Below, one piece after another: positions 22,961-32,916 of a DNA stretch of 64,000 bases (position 1 is its first letter; every line of letters begins with the position of its first letter). The translations under genes and the position numbers were made by a program. This DNA comes from Aquatica leii. Lineage: Eukaryota > Arthropoda > Insecta > Coleoptera > Lampyridae. A model generated the notes under the pieces. That model was not told the origin of the DNA. It was given only the letters and a program-made list of their open reading frames with translations, and did no database searches. The stretch spans positions 227,996,532 through 228,060,531 of the forward strand of contig CM069432.1 in the NCBI GenBank assembly GCA_035610365.1, written 5' to 3'.

Positions 22961-23436
22961 TATTACAAGAAACAGTGAATTTTCAAGATTTCGCAAGAAT
23001 TTATATTGTTTGACGAAATATGCAATTTCGTGCCTATGAGTTAGAGAGAGACAGCCAAAGACTTCTTTCGCCAACAACTCGAAGGGTTGATACCCACAAA
23101 CGATAGCAGGTTTGCCTTCTCTTTCCTTTACATTTGTTTTGCTTGCTTACTTTGTTAAGCCAGTGCATTTATTCCAACGTGTTCTATTCATATTCAATTA
23201 CGTTCGAAATTTATTTTGATTGAATAACGTGTCATTCGCTGCATTCGGCAGCAAGGCGCGGCGTTGTTTTGATTGAGAATACTATTTTTTTGTAGATTCA
23301 TTTTGCATTTGTATTAATTAATTAATTACAATTCTTGTTTTTGTAAGTAACGATATTGTTACCGTTATTTTTGCATTTAATTCTTAACTTGCCGTTGCTT
23401 AGTTAAAACGAAAACATTAAAATAAATCTATTCATT

Positions 23437-26400
23437 ATGGAAGCTTTAATTAGAAATCGCGGTTTAGTTGAATCCAAACTTACAGGATTTCATACGTTCT
23501 TAAGCAATTTTGAATTAATGCATACCGATAAACCAAAAGACGAACATGTTTTTGAAATTGAAACGAGATTAGAATCAGCTAATTCATTATTATCTGACTT
23601 TGAACAAATTCAAATACAAATTATCGAAGTGACTACTGACGTCACCGCGGAATACAAACATCAAGAACAATTCGAAAACTCATATTTTTCGGCGCTCTCT
23701 CGAGCAAAAAACTTTATAAATAAATGGGGTCACAGCCTCAAAACTACTTCTAACAGCAGCTCCTCCAGGAGTAGTGTCCATCGCAGTAACGACTTGTGTA
23801 GTACGGGTCATCATGGCCACCAAAAAGCATTATTTAATCTGCCAAAAATTTCTATACCCAAATTTTCTGGGGATTTAGAGGCATGGCTAGAATTTCGCGA
23901 AATATTTACTAGCTTAATTCACAACAACAAAGATCTTGACGATGTTCAACGTCTTCATTACTTGAAATCCAGTTTGATCGGAGATGCAGCCCAAGTTATT
24001 AAATCGCTACAATTTTCAGCCGACAATTATCAAGTTGCTTGGAAAACTATTTGCACTAGGTACGATCAACCCCGTTTGCTCATACACAACCATTTCAAAT
24101 CTATTTTAGACATGGAGTCATTAAATAAAGAATCCGCTTTCAAGTTAAGAAAAATTTCTGATTCCTTATTTAAACACGTGACAGCGCTCAGATCGCTTTC
24201 CGCAGATGAACAGTTATTCGAGGCTCTGATCATCCATATTGTTTCAAACAAACTTGATCCCATTACTTTTCGCCAGTGGGAAACTCTGAGAAACAGGTCA
24301 GGTTCTGATTTACCTTCGCTGGAGAAATTCAAAACTTTTCTCACAAACACTGCCAATTTACTAGATTGTTTAGGGTCCAATCAGGCCAAACCGCCACCGG
24401 AAAGGTTCAAACTTTCTTCTGAGAGACCAAAATCGTACTCCAAATCTTTTGTTGCAAATACGCTTGCATGCGTACTTTGCAAAGGTTCTCATTCAGTAAC
24501 TAAGTGCGATGAATTTATAAAGCTTTCTCCGCGTGCAAGATTAACTAAATCGAAAGAATTAAGACTTTGTCTGAATTGTTTGTATAAAGGTCATTTTGTG
24601 TCTCAATGTTCTTCACAGCATACTTGCCGAACGTGCAAGTCCAAGCACAATTCACTACTGCACATTGGAGATGCTCCCACGGCCATGCCGTTGATGCAGT
24701 CAGAACATTTGTCAAGCGCAGATCTCTCTGTTGAACCAACCCAAATAGTTTCGGCTTTTACTTCAAACACAATTCAAGTTCTTTTACCTACGGCTTCCGC
24801 TCAGATTCTAGATTCTGAAGGAAACTCCCACTGTATTCGAATATTACTTGATTCAGGTTCTCAATCGAATTTTATTCGTTCGAGCTTATGCACTAAGTTA
24901 AAGCTGCGCACATCTGATGCAAATATTATCGTTTCGGGGTTAAGTAAATTGGCTTCCCACATTCGTTTAAAGTGTGATGTGACTATTCGGGCTCATCACT
25001 CTCGTTTCAAATTAGATCTCACGTGTCTCGTTCTTGACGAGATCGCTGGAACAACTCCAAGCTTCCACGTAAACCGAAACAATTTCAAGATACCAGATAA
25101 CATCAGATTCTCTGACAGTTCGTACGACACTCCAGGCGACATTGATCTTTTGATAGGTTCTCCAATTTTTTTCCAATTGTTGTGTATTGGTCAAATACAA
25201 TTGGGTCCTAATCTTCCTATTGTTCAAAATACTCGTTTCGGTTGGGTTTTAGCTGGACCGATAAACTCAGTTATTGCTACTAATTTGTCTTGTCATGTTA
25301 GCACTTTGGACGATCTTTCAAATCAGCTTTCGCGGTTCTGGGAGTTGGAAAGTTATCCAAGCGAAAAGGTGTTATCGCAGGAGGAAAATGCCTGCGAAGC
25401 TCATTTTGTTAAAAATTTCAGAAGAGACAATGACGGTAGATTCGTTGTTTCAATTCCATTCAAACAGCCAATAGAGTTGCTAGGCAACTCGTTCGATAAT
25501 GCTCAAGGTAGATTGTTGTCTCAGGAGCGGCGCTTTCGAATCAACCCAGAGCTATATAAACTTTATTCTGATTTTATGCGAAAATATCAGGAGCTGGGGC
25601 ACATGTCAGTTGTCAACCCCACTTGCAATGAAACATCAGTTTATCTTCCTCACCACGGTGTGCTCAAGGAGGAAAGTGTGACGACCAGGTTACGTGTCGT
25701 TTTCAACGGTTCATCAGCAACCACAACAGGGCATTCGCTCAATAGCATTCAAATGGTCGGCCCTACCATGCAGCAAGATCTGTTTTCCATTTTGGTTCGC
25801 TTTCGCAAACATTATTACGCCATATCGGCAGATATCGAGAAGATGTATAGGCAGGTTCTGCTCAACCCTAGCCAAAGATCCCTTCAGCGTATTTTGTGGA
25901 GATCGGATCCCACAAAACCCATTCTATCGTTTGATCTAAACACTGTCACTTATGGAACGGCATCTGCTTCGTTTCTTGCCATTCGTTGTCTTTACCAGCT
26001 CGGTATCGAATGTGAGACTACTATGCCTGAAGTCTCGCAAATCATCAAAAATGATTTTTATGTTGACGACCTGTTGACAGGCGCCAACGATTTAGAACAA
26101 GCTCGCAAATTATGTTCCGACCTCTCAACTACACTTAGTTCAGGGTGTTTCAAACTTCGTAAATGGATCTGCAACGATTCGCGTGTTCTTTCTGGCTTTT
26201 CAGATACAGAAATTCATCCCAATGTTCTTGAAATCGGTGATCATGCAAACACTAGTACTCTAGGTCTTATTTGGTCTTTCCAAAACGACAATTTTATGTT
26301 TTCTATTTCAAAGCCTTCGATAGGCAAGGTCACAAAGCGGTCAATGCTTTCTGAAATATCTCGGATTTTTGATCCTCTAGGGGTGCTTTCACCTTGCACG

Positions 26401-28617
26401 ATTTCTGCAAAAATAATGCTCCAACAGCTCTGGATGGAAAAGCTGTCCTGGGACGACCCTGTTCCCAACAATGTATGTTCAAAATGGTGTTCATATGCTT
26501 TTGAACTCGTCAGTTTGCGGGATTTACAAATTCCTCGGCATGTTTTGTGCAAGAATCCCATAGATATCCAAGTACATGGATTTTGTGACGCTTCCACAAG
26601 CGCATATGGTGCGTGTTTGTACCTTCGTTCTGTTGACGAGGACAACCGGGTTCATTCTCATCTTTTATGTGCTAAGTCAAAGGTAGCACCTCTTAAGCCC
26701 ACTACAATCCCTAGGCTTGAGCTTTGCGGAGCTTTGCTACTTGCTAAACTTTTAGCCCATGTTTTGAAAATCATAGGATTAACTATATCGTCTTGTAACT
26801 TATGGTCGGACTCTACTATAATCTTGGGCTGGCTAAAAACACGCCCTACTCTTCTCAAACCATTTGTGTGCAATAGGGTTGCTGACATCCAGCAACTCAC
26901 TTCGGCTTCCGTTTGGCGACATGTTCCTACTAAATCAAATCCAGCCGATATGCTGTCCAGAGGCATACCTCCTCAAAATTTAAAAGGGCTTACTCTTTGG
27001 TGGAATGGTCCATCTTGGTTATTGGATGACAAATCTTCGTGGCCTAGTTCTGCTCATGTTAGTTCCGAACTTCCAGATCTGAAAACGGAAGTTCAAACTT
27101 TAATTTCGCATCGTCCAAATGATTTTCCCATAGAGAATTTCTCTAGTATGACTCGTTTAGAAAGAGTCGTCGCTTATAGTCTTCGTTTCTACAAAAATTC
27201 TTCAAACTCGCCAAACAATCGGTTTTGCGGACCTATTACTGTTCAAGAAATCCGATCAGCTTTAATGTGCCTGATCAAAATGTCCCAAGCTGACTCCTTT
27301 TCTGATGAGCTTAAATCGCTTCAGCGCTCTGAACAACTGAAAAGTTCCTCGCCATTAGTGGGTTTTGCTCCATTCCTTGATGACATGGGCATCATTCGTG
27401 TCGGGGGTAGACTCCGAAATGCTCCATTTTCGTTCGACAAAAAACATCCGTTTCTTTTGTCGGGAAAACACTTGTTAGCCAAATTGATAGTAACACGGGA
27501 ACATCTTAGACTGCTCCACGCAGGCCCTCAATTAATATTGGCTTCGCTTCGAGATCAATTTTGGATCTTATCAGCTAGGCACCTTGTTAGACAAATTGTG
27601 CATAAATGTGTAAAATGCTTTCGGTTTTCTCCAAAAACAACAGCCCCGATTATGGGCAATCTTCCTGCTTCACGAGTGCAACCTTCTCCGCCTTTCCACA
27701 TTACTGGCATTGATTATGGAGGCCCCATAATGATTAAAGACCGCAAGGGTCGCGGGTGTAAGTCTATGAAGGCGTATGTCTGCTTATTTATTTGTTTTTC
27801 GACTAAAGCAGTTCACCTGGAACTGGTGACTGGCCTAACCACCGAACTATTTGTTATGACATTTCGACGTTTTGTTGCCCGTAGAGGCAAACCATTCCAT
27901 GTTTTTTCCGATAACGGTACTAATTTCGTCGGAGCTAATTCGGAACTGCAAGAATTAGCTGAATTTTTTAGGAAGCAACAGACTTCTATTGTCGAAGCCG
28001 TTGCTGCCATGGGCAGCGAATGGCATTTTATTCCTCCCCAAAGCCCTCATTTTGGAGGTTTATGGGAGGCTGGCATAAAGTCCGTGAAAAAACACATCAA
28101 ACGAATATTAGGAAATTCTATTTTGACTTATGAGGAGTTTTGCACTGCGCTTGTTCAAATTGAAGCAACCCTGAACTCTCGTCCCTTGTGTCCTCTGACG
28201 TCCGATCCTAATGACCTTCAAGCCCTCACGCCTGCACATTTCTTAATTGGTAGACCGTTGATAGCGCTCCCGGATCCAGACGTTACGAACATTGCTCAGC
28301 ATCGTTTATCTTTATTTCAAATGCTTCAGAAACTTCATCAACATGTATGGAGAAGATGGAGTCACGAGTATCTCGTCGGGTTGCAGCAGCGCCCAAAATG
28401 GCGATCAAACATTTCCGATCTTCAAAGGGACACAATGGTCCTTATTAAAGAAGATAGCCCCCCGCCGACGTATTGGAAAATTGGTAGAGTTCTACAGCTG
28501 CACCCAGGCAGCGATGGCGTAAATCGAGTTGCTACCATAAGAACAGCAAATGGTGTAGTGCGACGTTCATTCGCTAAAGTTTGCCCTCTCCCTGTAGAGA
28601 CCAGTGAAACTGCGTGA
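23437..28617 (+). CDS. BEL/Pao Gag-Pol polyprotein
   Basis: An intact 1,726-residue polyprotein that would package, copy and integrate the element. Domains in order: a gag-like region with LPKISIPKFSG at 135 (DUF1759 pattern); zinc knuckles starting CVLCKGSH at 345 and then CLNCLYKGH, with a third CRTC motif; an aspartic protease with DSG at 472-474 (DUF1758/A17 type); reverse transcriptase with ISADIEKMYRQV and YVDD at 875-878; RNase H with FCDAS at 1049-1053; an integrase HHCC module (H1356, H1361, C1391, C1394); an integrase core with D1426 (GIDYGG), D1492 (FSDNGTNF) and E1544 (GGLWEAG); and a C-terminal DUF5641-like tail ending at the TGA. The ATG at 23437 is the first in-frame start after a leader of about 500 bp. 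No stop, frameshift or missing catalytic residue was seen. The length is normal for the family. Confidence 0.96.
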   Translation: MEALIRNRGLVESKLTGFHTFLSNFELMHTDKPKDEHVFEIETRLESANSLLSDFEQIQIQIIEVTTDVTAEYKHQEQFENSYFSALSRAKNFINKWGHSLKTTSNSSSSRSSVHRSNDLCSTGHHGHQKALFNLPKISIPKFSGDLEAWLEFREIFTSLIHNNKDLDDVQRLHYLKSSLIGDAAQVIKSLQFSADNYQVAWKTICTRYDQPRLLIHNHFKSILDMESLNKESAFKLRKISDSLFKHVTALRSLSADEQLFEALIIHIVSNKLDPITFRQWETLRNRSGSDLPSLEKFKTFLTNTANLLDCLGSNQAKPPPERFKLSSERPKSYSKSFVANTLACVLCKGSHSVTKCDEFIKLSPRARLTKSKELRLCLNCLYKGHFVSQCSSQHTCRTCKSKHNSLLHIGDAPTAMPLMQSEHLSSADLSVEPTQIVSAFTSNTIQVLLPTASAQILDSEGNSHCIRILLDSGSQSNFIRSSLCTKLKLRTSDANIIVSGLSKLASHIRLKCDVTIRAHHSRFKLDLTCLVLDEIAGTTPSFHVNRNNFKIPDNIRFSDSSYDTPGDIDLLIGSPIFFQLLCIGQIQLGPNLPIVQNTRFGWVLAGPINSVIATNLSCHVSTLDDLSNQLSRFWELESYPSEKVLSQEENACEAHFVKNFRRDNDGRFVVSIPFKQPIELLGNSFDNAQGRLLSQERRFRINPELYKLYSDFMRKYQELGHMSVVNPTCNETSVYLPHHGVLKEESVTTRLRVVFNGSSATTTGHSLNSIQMVGPTMQQDLFSILVRFRKHYYAISADIEKMYRQVLLNPSQRSLQRILWRSDPTKPILSFDLNTVTYGTASASFLAIRCLYQLGIECETTMPEVSQIIKNDFYVDDLLTGANDLEQARKLCSDLSTTLSSGCFKLRKWICNDSRVLSGFSDTEIHPNVLEIGDHANTSTLGLIWSFQNDNFMFSISKPSIGKVTKRSMLSEISRIFDPLGVLSPCTISAKIMLQQLWMEKLSWDDPVPNNVCSKWCSYAFELVSLRDLQIPRHVLCKNPIDIQVHGFCDASTSAYGACLYLRSVDEDNRVHSHLLCAKSKVAPLKPTTIPRLELCGALLLAKLLAHVLKIIGLTISSCNLWSDSTIILGWLKTRPTLLKPFVCNRVADIQQLTSASVWRHVPTKSNPADMLSRGIPPQNLKGLTLWWNGPSWLLDDKSSWPSSAHVSSELPDLKTEVQTLISHRPNDFPIENFSSMTRLERVVAYSLRFYKNSSNSPNNRFCGPITVQEIRSALMCLIKMSQADSFSDELKSLQRSEQLKSSSPLVGFAPFLDDMGIIRVGGRLRNAPFSFDKKHPFLLSGKHLLAKLIVTREHLRLLHAGPQLILASLRDQFWILSARHLVRQIVHKCVKCFRFSPKTTAPIMGNLPASRVQPSPPFHITGIDYGGPIMIKDRKGRGCKSMKAYVCLFICFSTKAVHLELVTGLTTELFVMTFRRFVARRGKPFHVFSDNGTNFVGANSELQELAEFFRKQQTSIVEAVAAMGSEWHFIPPQSPHFGGLWEAGIKSVKKHIKRILGNSILTYEEFCTALVQIEATLNSRPLCPLTSDPNDLQALTPAHFLIGRPLIALPDPDVTNIAQHRLSLFQMLQKLHQHVWRRWSHEYLVGLQQRPKWRSNISDLQRDTMVLIKEDSPPPTYWKIGRVLQLHPGSDGVNRVATIRTANGVVRRSFAKVCPLPVETSETA

Positions 28618-28720
28618 AAGTGTAGTGAAAAAATAGCTTTTGGAATATTTTATTTTTTTGTTTATGTTTGCTAACAGAATTTAAGATTTTAGAGACCCCT
28701 CAAATTATTGTCGTGTCTTT

Positions 28721-28747
28721 GAAAGTTGGGGTTTCAAGGCCGGGGTA
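28721..28747 (+). promoter_or_regulatory. Polypurine-tract region of BEL element
   Basis: GAAAGTTGGGGTTTCAAGGC followed by CGGGGTA lies directly against the 3' LTR, where the plus-strand primer is expected. The AAGGCCGGGG form is common in BEL/Pao elements as I know them. Confidence 0.6.
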
Positions 28748-28971
28748 TGTTTAGATTGTAAACTTATTTTAATTAAAACTTTATTGTTACGCTACTGATA
28801 GTGGCAGGGATTTCAACCAACATCCCTCTTTGTAAAATCAGTCATCATGTAGCCACATGATGAAACGAATGTTCTTTCGATAAATTTTATTCGTTCTTAT
28901 TACTTTGTGTTTTATTCATATCGTTCTATGTACTTAACAAAATAAAGAACTACAGTCCACTAAAATTAACA
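28748..28971 (+). repeat. BEL 3' LTR
   Basis: 224 bp, apparently identical to the 5' LTR, followed by target duplication ATTAT (28972-28976). Confidence 0.95.
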
Positions 28972-28976
28972 ATTAT

Positions 28977-30005
28977 AGTTGTCAAACTTGTACTTACTTC
29001 AATATACTATTAAACCTTATAGCTAAATGTTAAACCAATATGCAAATGCTAGATAAGGTACACAAAATAAATATTCACCCACGTATGTAATTTAGTGATT
29101 ATCAAACAACACTAAAATGTGATCATAGAAATGCAACACCATCACAAAATTTCATAGTCATTAACATTGATACTAATTTTGTCTAAGAAAATACTCCGTG
29201 TTTTATAATAATACGTTAAAGTCACTTTAAAGCAAGGGTGACAATATTTCACTTTTGTTTTAATATCTAATTTGTACTGGTTTGTGCTGATTTGTTTAGA
29301 ATTAGTAATTTAAAAAATTTTAGGATAAAGTGACTTTAAAATTTTAAGCCGATTACGAAACCGGCCTTAAGTTATATACTAAAAACGCTTAGTCTCCTTC
29401 ATTGACTGCAGAACTATCCTGTCACAAAATGTTAATATTACAGAAAACCCTTTTTTTTAAATTTTTTTTGAAACTAATAGGTTTTGAATACAAAATAATT
29501 CAAAACGTTTCCGTCTCTATAGCCATTTACATGCTCTTACATAAAAAATAATATGATGTAGCTTCAGTAGTATGTGTTCAATTCTTTTGAAGTTTTTTAT
29601 TAAGATAAAATTGTTAATATTAAAAACAAGTGAATATGCCAAATAATATGTACAGTAGCCCACCTTGGACAAACCAACAGCTGCAGCAGTACCAAACATA
29701 CACTTGTTATGTTAAAAAGTTGGTAGGTTTCAAGTATAAAATTTGTCCTCGACACCCCCACTTTTCATGGTCGACTGTCAAACTTTTAAAAGCGCGATTT
29801 ATTCTTCTTCCGGTAATGTTTTGTGCAACACAGACCTCTTTTTAGCGGTCTCTAGGCCCAACAAGGTTTTCATCATTAAGTTATTTCACGCGATTCCACG
29901 TGAATATGCAAATGAATTTTGAGGCTATCTACTGAAAGCTTATTTGAGGTATGTGGCTATATTTTTTTTGTATTGGAGGTTTAAATTGATTCTTTTCTAA
30001 CTGTC
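28977..30005. other. Intergenic sequence with a small hairpin element
   Basis: TTAAAGTCACTTTA (29216-29229) is inverted as TAAAGTGACTTTAA (29326-29339), bounding about 124 bp. A short frame starting at ATG 29636 (MPNNMYSSPPW, then Q-rich) runs to a possible GTAGGT splice donor near 29722; it might be a host exon but there is no support beyond composition. Confidence 0.45.
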
Positions 30006-30007
30006 TA

Positions 30008-30265
30008 CAGGCTGTATCAAATTTCGTGTTAAGTACAGGGATCTCGTTTATTATCAGAGATAGAGAGTGTTATTTGTGGAGGTTTTTAAAAACTGAAAAA
30101 ACTTTTCTAAGAGACCTTTTCTGCTCTTTCAGAATATGGCAATAAATTTTTGTTATAGTTATTACTTTACTTTATATCGATACCAACTTTTGTTTTTCAT
30201 ATAGTAGCCATTTTAAAGTTTTATGCCATAAGATAGAGAAAAAAATTCTGATTTCAAAAATGTAT
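30008..30265 (+). repeat. Left long terminal inverted repeat
   Basis: 258 bp. It pairs with 31571-31964 except for an internal gap of about 127 bp. The first about 65 bp look identical to the inverted right end. Confidence 0.85.
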
Positions 30266-30406
30266 AACATGTTCATAAAAAAATCAAAAATAAGTTTAAC
30301 GTTTAAAGAAAATCGTTCCGATTAAAAATTTATTAATAAGTGTCAATAATAGCAATATCCGTGAACAATAAATACATTTCTAAATTAATAAATAACCTAA
30401 ATTTAA

Positions 30407-30863
30407 CTACAATAAATGTTCAAATTGACGGCCTTGATTTTCTAGACACACTACACATCTTCTCAGAACTTATTCTGAAGCACGTCTAATGTGAACCCTC
30501 GGACAATTTTTACATACACTAATAATTTGCTCTCTTAGCTGTTCAACAGTGTTGGAAGTTACAGAATACACTTAATCCTTAACGTAACCCCAAAAGTAAA
30601 AGTCTAGTGGTGTTAGATGCAGAGACCTTGCAGCCAAAGAATGGGTCCATTTGTTCGTAATCATCTGTCTGGAAATTTTTGGTTTAAATAATTTTGGACA
30701 ACTTGCGCATTGTGCGCAGGGGCACTGTCTTGTTGAAAATGAATTGATTTGAGTTGATTTAGAGGAATATTGTCTAGGAAATTTTCAAATTTGGTTTGCA
30801 AGAAAGTGAGATACATATCAGAATGTAAATGTCCTTTATATATGATAGGTCCGATAATCATAT
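30407..30863 (-). pseudogene. Mariner-like transposase, C-terminal part
   Basis: The minus-strand frame begins MIIGPIIYKGHLHSDMYL and continues through HFQQDSAPAHNAQVV (about 30730-30690), holding the second catalytic Asp. A small frame break near 30660 is followed by LTPLDFYFWGYVKD (about 30610-30570) with the third acidic residue. An in-frame stop follows. The end QFEHLL stops at 30407-30409. The pattern is that of Tc1/mariner-type DDE transposases of insect elements with long inverted repeats. The N-terminal half, including the DNA-binding domain and first Asp, is absent. A short upstream piece (LNVWCEIFNN) is on the other side of the solo LTR at about 31517-31560. Confidence 0.8.
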
Positions 30864-31516
30864 AGTTATATCCTACGTTATGTGTGTGTTTGTGTCAGTG
30901 TTAGTGTCAGTGTAAAAAGGTGCCTATTAGTTTTACGCTTTGATTTCAAAACCAATAAACGCCGAAAATATGTCATAGAAACTTTTAATTTATGCTGTAA
31001 GATGTAAGATTTCTCGCTGTCTACCACGGTTAGACTATAATTCTGACATCTTTATTTTTATTTTATTAGTTATAGCGTAAAAGTTCTCGCTTGCAATCAC
31101 GTAACGTAATTATTATAATGTCTTTAAAAACTTTTATTTTTTGATTTGTAAAATCTCTCGCCTTTAATCACGAATAGGCAATAATAATTAAGTCTGAGGA
31201 CATCGTCCTCACAAAAGTAGTCGCTTACGAAAATGTAAATGTAATTATGTACAATGATTTCTCCCTCTTTTACGGATATAAAAACTAAGAAAAATGGATT
31301 CAATCGGTCAGAAAAGTCGCATCTACAGAACGCGAAAAACTATCCGCGGGACGGCGCGTAGTCAACTTATATCTTAGTTAGTAAGACCGATTAAAAGTTA
31401 AGTTCGTCAAATGTATTAATTATCCACAAGTGTAATCGAGATATTTACGAATAAATAACGTAATTAAATCTGTGGGTTAATTTATTGAAATACGTCGAAA
31501 ACTTAAAAATATAATT
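30864..31516. repeat. Solo LTR of a gypsy/17.6-type element
   Basis: 653 bp starting AGTTAT and ending ATAATT, flanked by ATAT on both sides (30860-30863 and 31517-31520). AGT...AATT ends and an ATAT target are typical of the Drosophila gypsy/17.6/297 group. The boundaries are supported independently: removing the segment and one ATAT brings the two mariner transposase pieces into one frame at the expected point. Inside are a TATAAAAA box (about 31277) and AATAAA (about 31451), plus three imperfect repeats of about 70-90 bp between 31000 and 31200 sharing TCTCGC...CACG. No internal retrotransposon sequence remains. The orientation seems to be plus. Confidence 0.65.
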
Positions 31517-31570
31517 ATATTATTAAATATTTCACACCAAACATTTAAACTAAACTGAACTTGAGGTTAG

Positions 31571-31964
31571 ATACATTTTTGAAATCAGGATTTTTTTCTC
31601 TATTTCAGAGCATAAAATTTTAAAATTGCTACCATATGAAAAATAAAAGTTGGTATCGATATAAAGTGAAGTAATAACGATAACAAAAATTTATTGCCAT
31701 CATCTGAAAGAACAAAAATAGTTCGCTTAAGAAAGTTGTTTCAGTTTTTAGATACCTCCCCAAATAACAATTTTAAAGCTAAAAATCAAAAACACTAATT
31801 TTATTATTTTCCGCCATACTTCAGAAACTTTATAGAGGGGGTAAATTTTGTTTGTTGAATTTATTTAGACATAAGTCAAGGATCATTTTTGTCCATTTAA
31901 CCAACTCTCTATCTCTGATAATAAACGAGATCCCTGTACTTAACACGAAATTTGATACAGCCTG
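31571..31964 (-). repeat. Right long terminal inverted repeat
   Basis: 394 bp, the longer of the pair. It includes about 127 bp missing from the left copy. Confidence 0.85.
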
Positions 31965-31966
31965 TA

Positions 31967-32631
31967 TAGCGGATTTCCATACCCTCTACACGTTTCCTTT
32001 ATCGGTGGAGATAACAAACAGATGGCATATTTGAGGAAAAATTTTCATGACGCCACGTTGCGGTAATTAAACCATTCACACTGTCAAGGGGTTGGAGGCT
32101 TCTACGATTTCAATTTCTTTTGGAAGGAACTTTTACCACCAATTACTACATTAAGTCAAAGGGCAACGCTGCGCATTCGCTATCTTCAATGTTTGTATGA
32201 TTTAAAAACGAAATTTACTTGTGATATTATATACGTTTTTGTGTTAGATTTCATATTACGTTTTAGGTATTACTGGTACAGAATTAGCTAATCCCGCACT
32301 GGATGAAACATAACTGTAAGTATTACAATTTTTAGTTTTATGATTAGTACTTCAGTGGTCATGTCAATTGTTAGAATGACTGTACGTACATGTTAGGTTG
32401 TTAACACAATTAATTATAAGATCATTTTGTGCGTCACAAAGTCGTATGTAGTGCGCGTTGAGTCTCTAAGTCTTCAATTTTTTTTATATACTTTTGTGAT
32501 TTTAAATTTACGAATATAAAGTCATTCCTTTTTTGAATGTAAAAATTAGACCGAGTAGGGTAGTTTACTGTACGACGTGTTGCCCAGTATAGGATGTAAC
32601 TTATATTTTGTCCGACCCATGCATTCGCGTT
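31967..32631. other. Intergenic sequence before gypsy-2
   Basis: No coding similarity. If the right LTR of gypsy-2 has lost its 5' part, the true start of the left LTR could lie in this stretch. Confidence 0.45.
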
Positions 32632-32895
32632 TGGAAAATTTACGTAATTATACTTATGTACCTTTTTCGTCCTCTTGGGAATTATTATATATTCTGTGTT
32701 ATCACTTCTATCGTGTTATTTGTTCTTTTTCAGCTGCGGTTAAATTTAAACGATGTCTCCCTAATTTCGTCTTTCATCGTTTCGGCGCTTTTTTAGATTA
32801 AATTTATAATCCAGCATCACAAAACCTGCGACCTACTCTCCGAAAACAACTGTTAGCCGTCGCTTATTTTTTGTTACGCGAAAACCAGAGTAACA
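32632..32895 (+). repeat. Gypsy-2 5' LTR (start uncertain)
   Basis: Similar to 39084-39365 from TGGAAAATTTA to GTAACA. The 3' edge is firm because a primer-binding-site candidate follows. Confidence 0.65.
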
Positions 32896-32899
32896 AATT

Positions 32900-32916
32900 T
32901 GGCTCCCAACTCTCTG
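32900..32916 (+). promoter_or_regulatory. Candidate primer-binding site of gypsy-2
   Basis: TGGCTCCCAACTC four bases after the LTR end. It resembles the TGGCGCCCAAC site complementary to tRNA-Lys, with one difference. Confidence 0.55.

Larger units (their letters stand above)
22716..28971 (+). mobile_element. Complete BEL/Pao LTR retrotransposon
   Basis: A 6,256-bp element with two 224-bp LTRs that look identical, each starting TGTTTAGATT and ending AAATTAACA. It is flanked by the 5-bp duplication ATTAT (22711-22715 and 28972-28976). It has a candidate primer-binding site, one uninterrupted 1,726-codon polyprotein frame, and a purine/G-rich tract before the right LTR. All expected BEL/Pao modules are present and no envelope-like gene is seen. 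LTR identity and an intact frame point to a very recent insertion, possibly still competent. It is the only autonomous-looking element in the window. Confidence 0.96.
30008..31964. mobile_element. Mariner-like DNA transposon with long terminal inverted repeats
   Basis: Both ends start CAGGCTGTATCAAATTTCGT reading inward and are flanked by TA (30006-30007 and 31965-31966), the Tc1/mariner target duplication. The inverted repeats are long: 258 bp left (30008-30265) and 394 bp right (31571-31964). The left lacks about 127 bp present on the right, starting after GATAGAGAGT (near 30073). Between them lies the C-terminal half of a mariner-type transposase on minus, split by a solo LTR. The element is dead. 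Confidence 0.85.

Noticed and set aside
25012-28522. Several frames on other strands or phases within the BEL region
   Set aside because: They are shadows of the intact BEL polyprotein and show no domain motifs.
30874-31495. TACGT at 30874-30878 and 31491-31495 as target duplication of the LTR
   Set aside because: Ends would not be LTR-like and the interrupted transposase frame would not be restored; the ATAT-bounded solution at 30864-31516 fits both.
32577-32801. Hydrophobic small protein, repeated near 39.1 kb
   Set aside because: Both copies fall in the direct repeats of gypsy-2, so the shared peptide is a by-product of LTR similarity.
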